The notes under the pieces were generated by a model, which had not been told where the DNA came from, did not search any database, and saw nothing but the letters and a program-made list of their open reading frames with translations. A stretch of 64,000 nucleotides of DNA from contig NC_047095.1 of NCBI RefSeq assembly GCF_902459505.1, positions 116,375,380 through 116,439,379 on the forward strand. The letters are read 5' to 3'. The stretch is from Geotrypetes seraphini. Taxonomy: Eukaryota > Chordata > Amphibia > Gymnophiona > Dermophiidae. Numbering within the stretch: the stretch's first letter is position 1; each line of letters begins with the position of its first letter. Shown here piece by piece: positions 61,653 through 64,000 of the stretch. Made by a program: the position numbers and the translations under genes.

Positions 61653-62164
61653 CCCTAGCGTACTATCTTCAAAGAACTAAGTCGCACAGGAATTCACCTC
61701 AACTGTTCATCTCCTTCGATCCTAACAGACTTGGCTGTCCTATTACTAAGAGAACTATTTCTACATGGTTGGCAGCATGTATTTCATTCTGCTACACTCA
61801 GGCTGTGTTGCATCTCGAGGGATGTGTTATGGCTCACAAAGTTCAAGCAATGTCGACCTCAGTAGCTTTTTTATGTTCTACTCCTATTGATGAGATTTGC
61901 AAAGCAGCCACTTGGTCCTCAATTCATACATTCACATTGAAGTGATGAAGTCTGCCGGAGATCCGGTCTCGTTTGGGTAGTTTGCAAAGTTAAAGTCTCT
62001 GAGTATGATGACCCAGTTGTATGTGATGACCAGTTTGCTAAGGATGGCTAGCAGGTCATCTAAGATGGACATTGGAGAGTGCAGTGCTCTGTATATCAAG
62101 GGAAAGGTTAGGTCTCTGTTCTGACCTACATTCCTAAAATACTACTGGTCTATTGATTACATTA

Positions 62165-62235
62165 CATTAAGTTGGGCAGACTGGATGGACCATTTGGGTC
62201 TTTATCTGCCGTCATCTACTATGTTACTATGTTAT
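62165..62235 (+). mobile_element. CR1-type LINE 3' terminus
   Basis: TGGGCAGACTGGATGGACCA, CTTTATCTGCCGTCATCTAC and TATGTTACTATGTT are the terminus of the ATGTTTCTA subfamily. Confidence 0.75.
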
Positions 62236-62417
62236 TTTAAGATTTGGACTGAAGGAAAAGAGACTCTGACAATGTTACAGCAGCTGAAGAAACCCAATCT
62301 CGCAGCAGCCACCACCGACCAGGTTAGCAGTGGGTTAGGAGCATGGAAAGCTCGCTCCTGCCCGCTGCACCTCTGGACCACCAGGGATTGGCAGAGCAGG
62401 TACGAGGAGCGGATAGG

Positions 62418-62665
62418 ACAGGGTGCAGAGCCTGACAGGGAAGGGAGGCTGGGTACAGAATCTGATAGGGAGGGTGGATGGGTGCAGAGCCTGACGGATT
62501 GGGAGGGAAGGGGGCTAGGTGTAGTGCCTGACAGGAGATGGAGGGAAGGAGCTGGGTGCAGTGCCTGACAGGAAGGGGGCTGGGTGCAATGCCTGGCAGG
62601 GAGGGGGCTAGCTGCAGAGCCTGGTAGAGATGGGCTGGGTGCAGAGCCTGGCAGAGCAGGGCACT
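62418..62665. repeat. Minisatellite
   Basis: Imperfect units of about 30-42 bp built around GGGTGCAGAGCCTGACAGGG. The open frames that cross it are repetitive and not genes. Confidence 0.85.
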
Positions 62666-62679
62666 TGAATCTTAAGCTT

Positions 62680-62765
62680 CCTGACTTATATTCGAGTCAA
62701 CTGTTTTTCCTCCTTTTTGGGGGAAAAATGGGAGTCTCGACTTATATTCGAGTATATACGGTGTG
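62680..62765. repeat. Small inverted repeat
   Basis: TGACTTATATTCGAGTCAA and CGACTTATATTCGAGTATAT flank a short AT/G-rich centre and resemble the ends of a mariner-like MITE. Confidence 0.4.
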
Positions 62766-63114
62766 TATATATATGAAACCTACTGGCAGATACACCTACC
62801 TCCAGAATTCTATCCATTATACAGAGCCAAGCTACTGCATCTACTCTGATCCAAGAGACAGAGATAAGCACATTTGATCTGATTTGATTCATTTACTTTA
62901 TATACTGCCCAGTATATAAGATTTAAGAGGGGTTTACAATCAAACTAACTGCTTACAATTAAGCTTTACAATTATCAAAACAGCCCTACAAAACTATTAA
63001 CATGAAATACCTAATTTGATGATACTACTACTAGTGCTAAAAGGCGTATGCAGTGCTGTACATTTTGACATTAAATAGACATTCCCTGCTTTTGAGGGAA
63101 GATGCATTCTTGGA

Positions 63115-63335
63115 GATTATTTTAAGGGTTGTATCCTTTTTGTTTGAAGAATTCAGTCAGAATCATATAACACCTATTCTTAAAGATCTACATTGGCTCC
63201 TTAGCACTGAACGTATTTCATTTACATGATTTTGCCTTGTATTTAAAGCATTTTTTTTAAATATCAGCCAGGATATCTTAGGGCAAAGTTGAAAGAATTA
63301 CATCGTAATAGAGTACTTTGCTCATCTCAACATAG
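63115..63335 (+). mobile_element. L2-like LINE fragment
   Basis: A PILKDLHWLLSTERISF-like peptide and downstream remnants match the P.LK.LHWLP...RI.FK block of L2-group RT proteins. Confidence 0.6.
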
Positions 63336-63779
63336 GTTGTTTGATAAGGAAGGGATAAGGTGGGTTCTGGAGTCTCACATTAGCCATGGGGCATAGCCAG
63401 ACACCAGCACCTGTCCAGAAAGATCATTCAGACTGTTCGTCACCATTCACACTGCGGGTACAAGTTGATCACCACATCCCAATCACTGTCCTTTATATCA
63501 TTGGCAAATATTAGTGCTTGCTGCCCTAATGGAGGGGGAGAGTGGTGCCAGAGGAAGTGGTCAATGGTCTTCTTCATCTTAAAGCACTTAGAGACAGAGG
63601 AAATTTGGGAGAGGGGAGATAGGATAGAGGCCTTTATAAATACCTCCACAGCAGGGCAGGGTGATCAAAGCTACCAGGTGAGTATAAGCCCTCAGGTAAG
63701 TAAATCACTGAATACCTCTAAATGGATGGGAAAAGGGGGATAGGCCCGTGGAATCTCTCAGAGAGAGAAAGAGATAATG

Positions 63780-63840
63780 GTCACAGCAGTTGGGCAGACT
63801 AGATGGGCCATTTGGCCTTTATCTGCCATCATGTTTCTAC
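63780..63840 (+). mobile_element. CR1-type LINE 3' terminus
   Basis: TTGGGCAGACTAGATGGGCC, CTTTATCTGCCATCATGTTTCTA. The preceding 250 bp are probably degenerate CR1. Confidence 0.7.
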
Positions 63841-64000
63841 AAAAAAGAAGCTCTGGAATGAGGGGGAAATAGGATGAAGGGGAGAGGGAAGAGATTCAGG
63901 AATAAAAAATGTGGTGGGTGTACGAAATAGCTGCCCAGTGGTGGTGGCAGATGGAAGACTTCATCTGAATTCAAGAAAGCATGGGACAACAGATAGGAAG

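Larger units (their letters stand above)
59135..62000 (+). mobile_element. DIRS-like (tyrosine-recombinase) retroelement fossil
   Basis: The segment at 61631-61945 encodes a peptide like the C-terminus of DIRS/Ngaro tyrosine recombinases (DEICKAATWSSIHTFT). The left end (59135-59240) matches the fossil at 4.2-4.97 kb. A CR1 (59241-59483) and a hAT MITE (59879-61652) are inserted in it. It is broken and lacks most of the coding parts expected; number of breaks not counted, age unknown but older than both insertions. Confidence 0.6.

Noticed and set aside
62185-62568. A 127-codon open frame
   Set aside because: Runs from a CR1 terminus into a minisatellite; repetitive peptide with no family resemblance.

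Overview
The window is a gene-poor, repeat-rich stretch of a vertebrate nuclear genome. It carries three conserved genes in the order VARS1 (minus, 3' half lying off the left edge), LSM2 (minus, complete) and an intronless cytosolic HSP70 (plus, complete). From established knowledge, VARS1-LSM2-HSPA1L/HSPA1A is the order of the class III part of the tetrapod MHC, so this is very likely that locus. The HSP70 protein resembles Xenopus hsp70 as I remember it. The repeats (several CR1 subfamilies, L2-like LINEs, an L1-like family, DIRS-like fossils, many hAT MITEs) fit an amphibian; a caecilian is my best guess, from memory of similar repeats and not from any search.

Layout: 1.5-29.3 kb holds 15 VARS1 coding exons (residues 1-667, covering the GST-like N-terminal domain, the lysine-rich linker, the first half of the class I catalytic core with its HLGH motif, and much of the CP1 editing domain). 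A likely non-coding first exon in a GC-rich promoter sits at about 35.5-35.9 kb. All introns seen are GT-AG. Most intron bulk is transposon: a CR1 in intron 9, an L1/L1/CR1 nest in intron 6, DNA-element nests in intron 5, a Helitron in intron 1 of the coding part, and a Helitron broken by CR1s in the 5' intron. LSM2 occupies 42.98-50.15 kb in five coding exons, the first coding only the initiator Met; its promoter has two TCTCGCGAGA palindromes. HSP70 is at 54.34-56.26 kb behind inverted CCAAT boxes and a TATA-like box. The last 7.7 kb holds only repeats as far as I can see.

The richest signal is transposon stratigraphy. There are three non-autonomous Helitrons with HeliBat-like ends (TC...hairpin...CTAG, inserted between A and T), a hAT MITE cluster in which the same 8-bp target CTCTAGGA recurs at four junctions, and L1 inserted in L1 with CR1 inside. 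Also present are an L1-type element that keeps ORF1 but not ORF2, a piggyBac MITE at TTAA, a mariner-like MITE with perfect 67-bp inner arms, and three tandem arrays sharing one short core. I found no CRISPR, no prokaryote-type defence system and no convincing novel protein-coding gene. All element family names rest on reading termini, duplications and protein motifs by eye.
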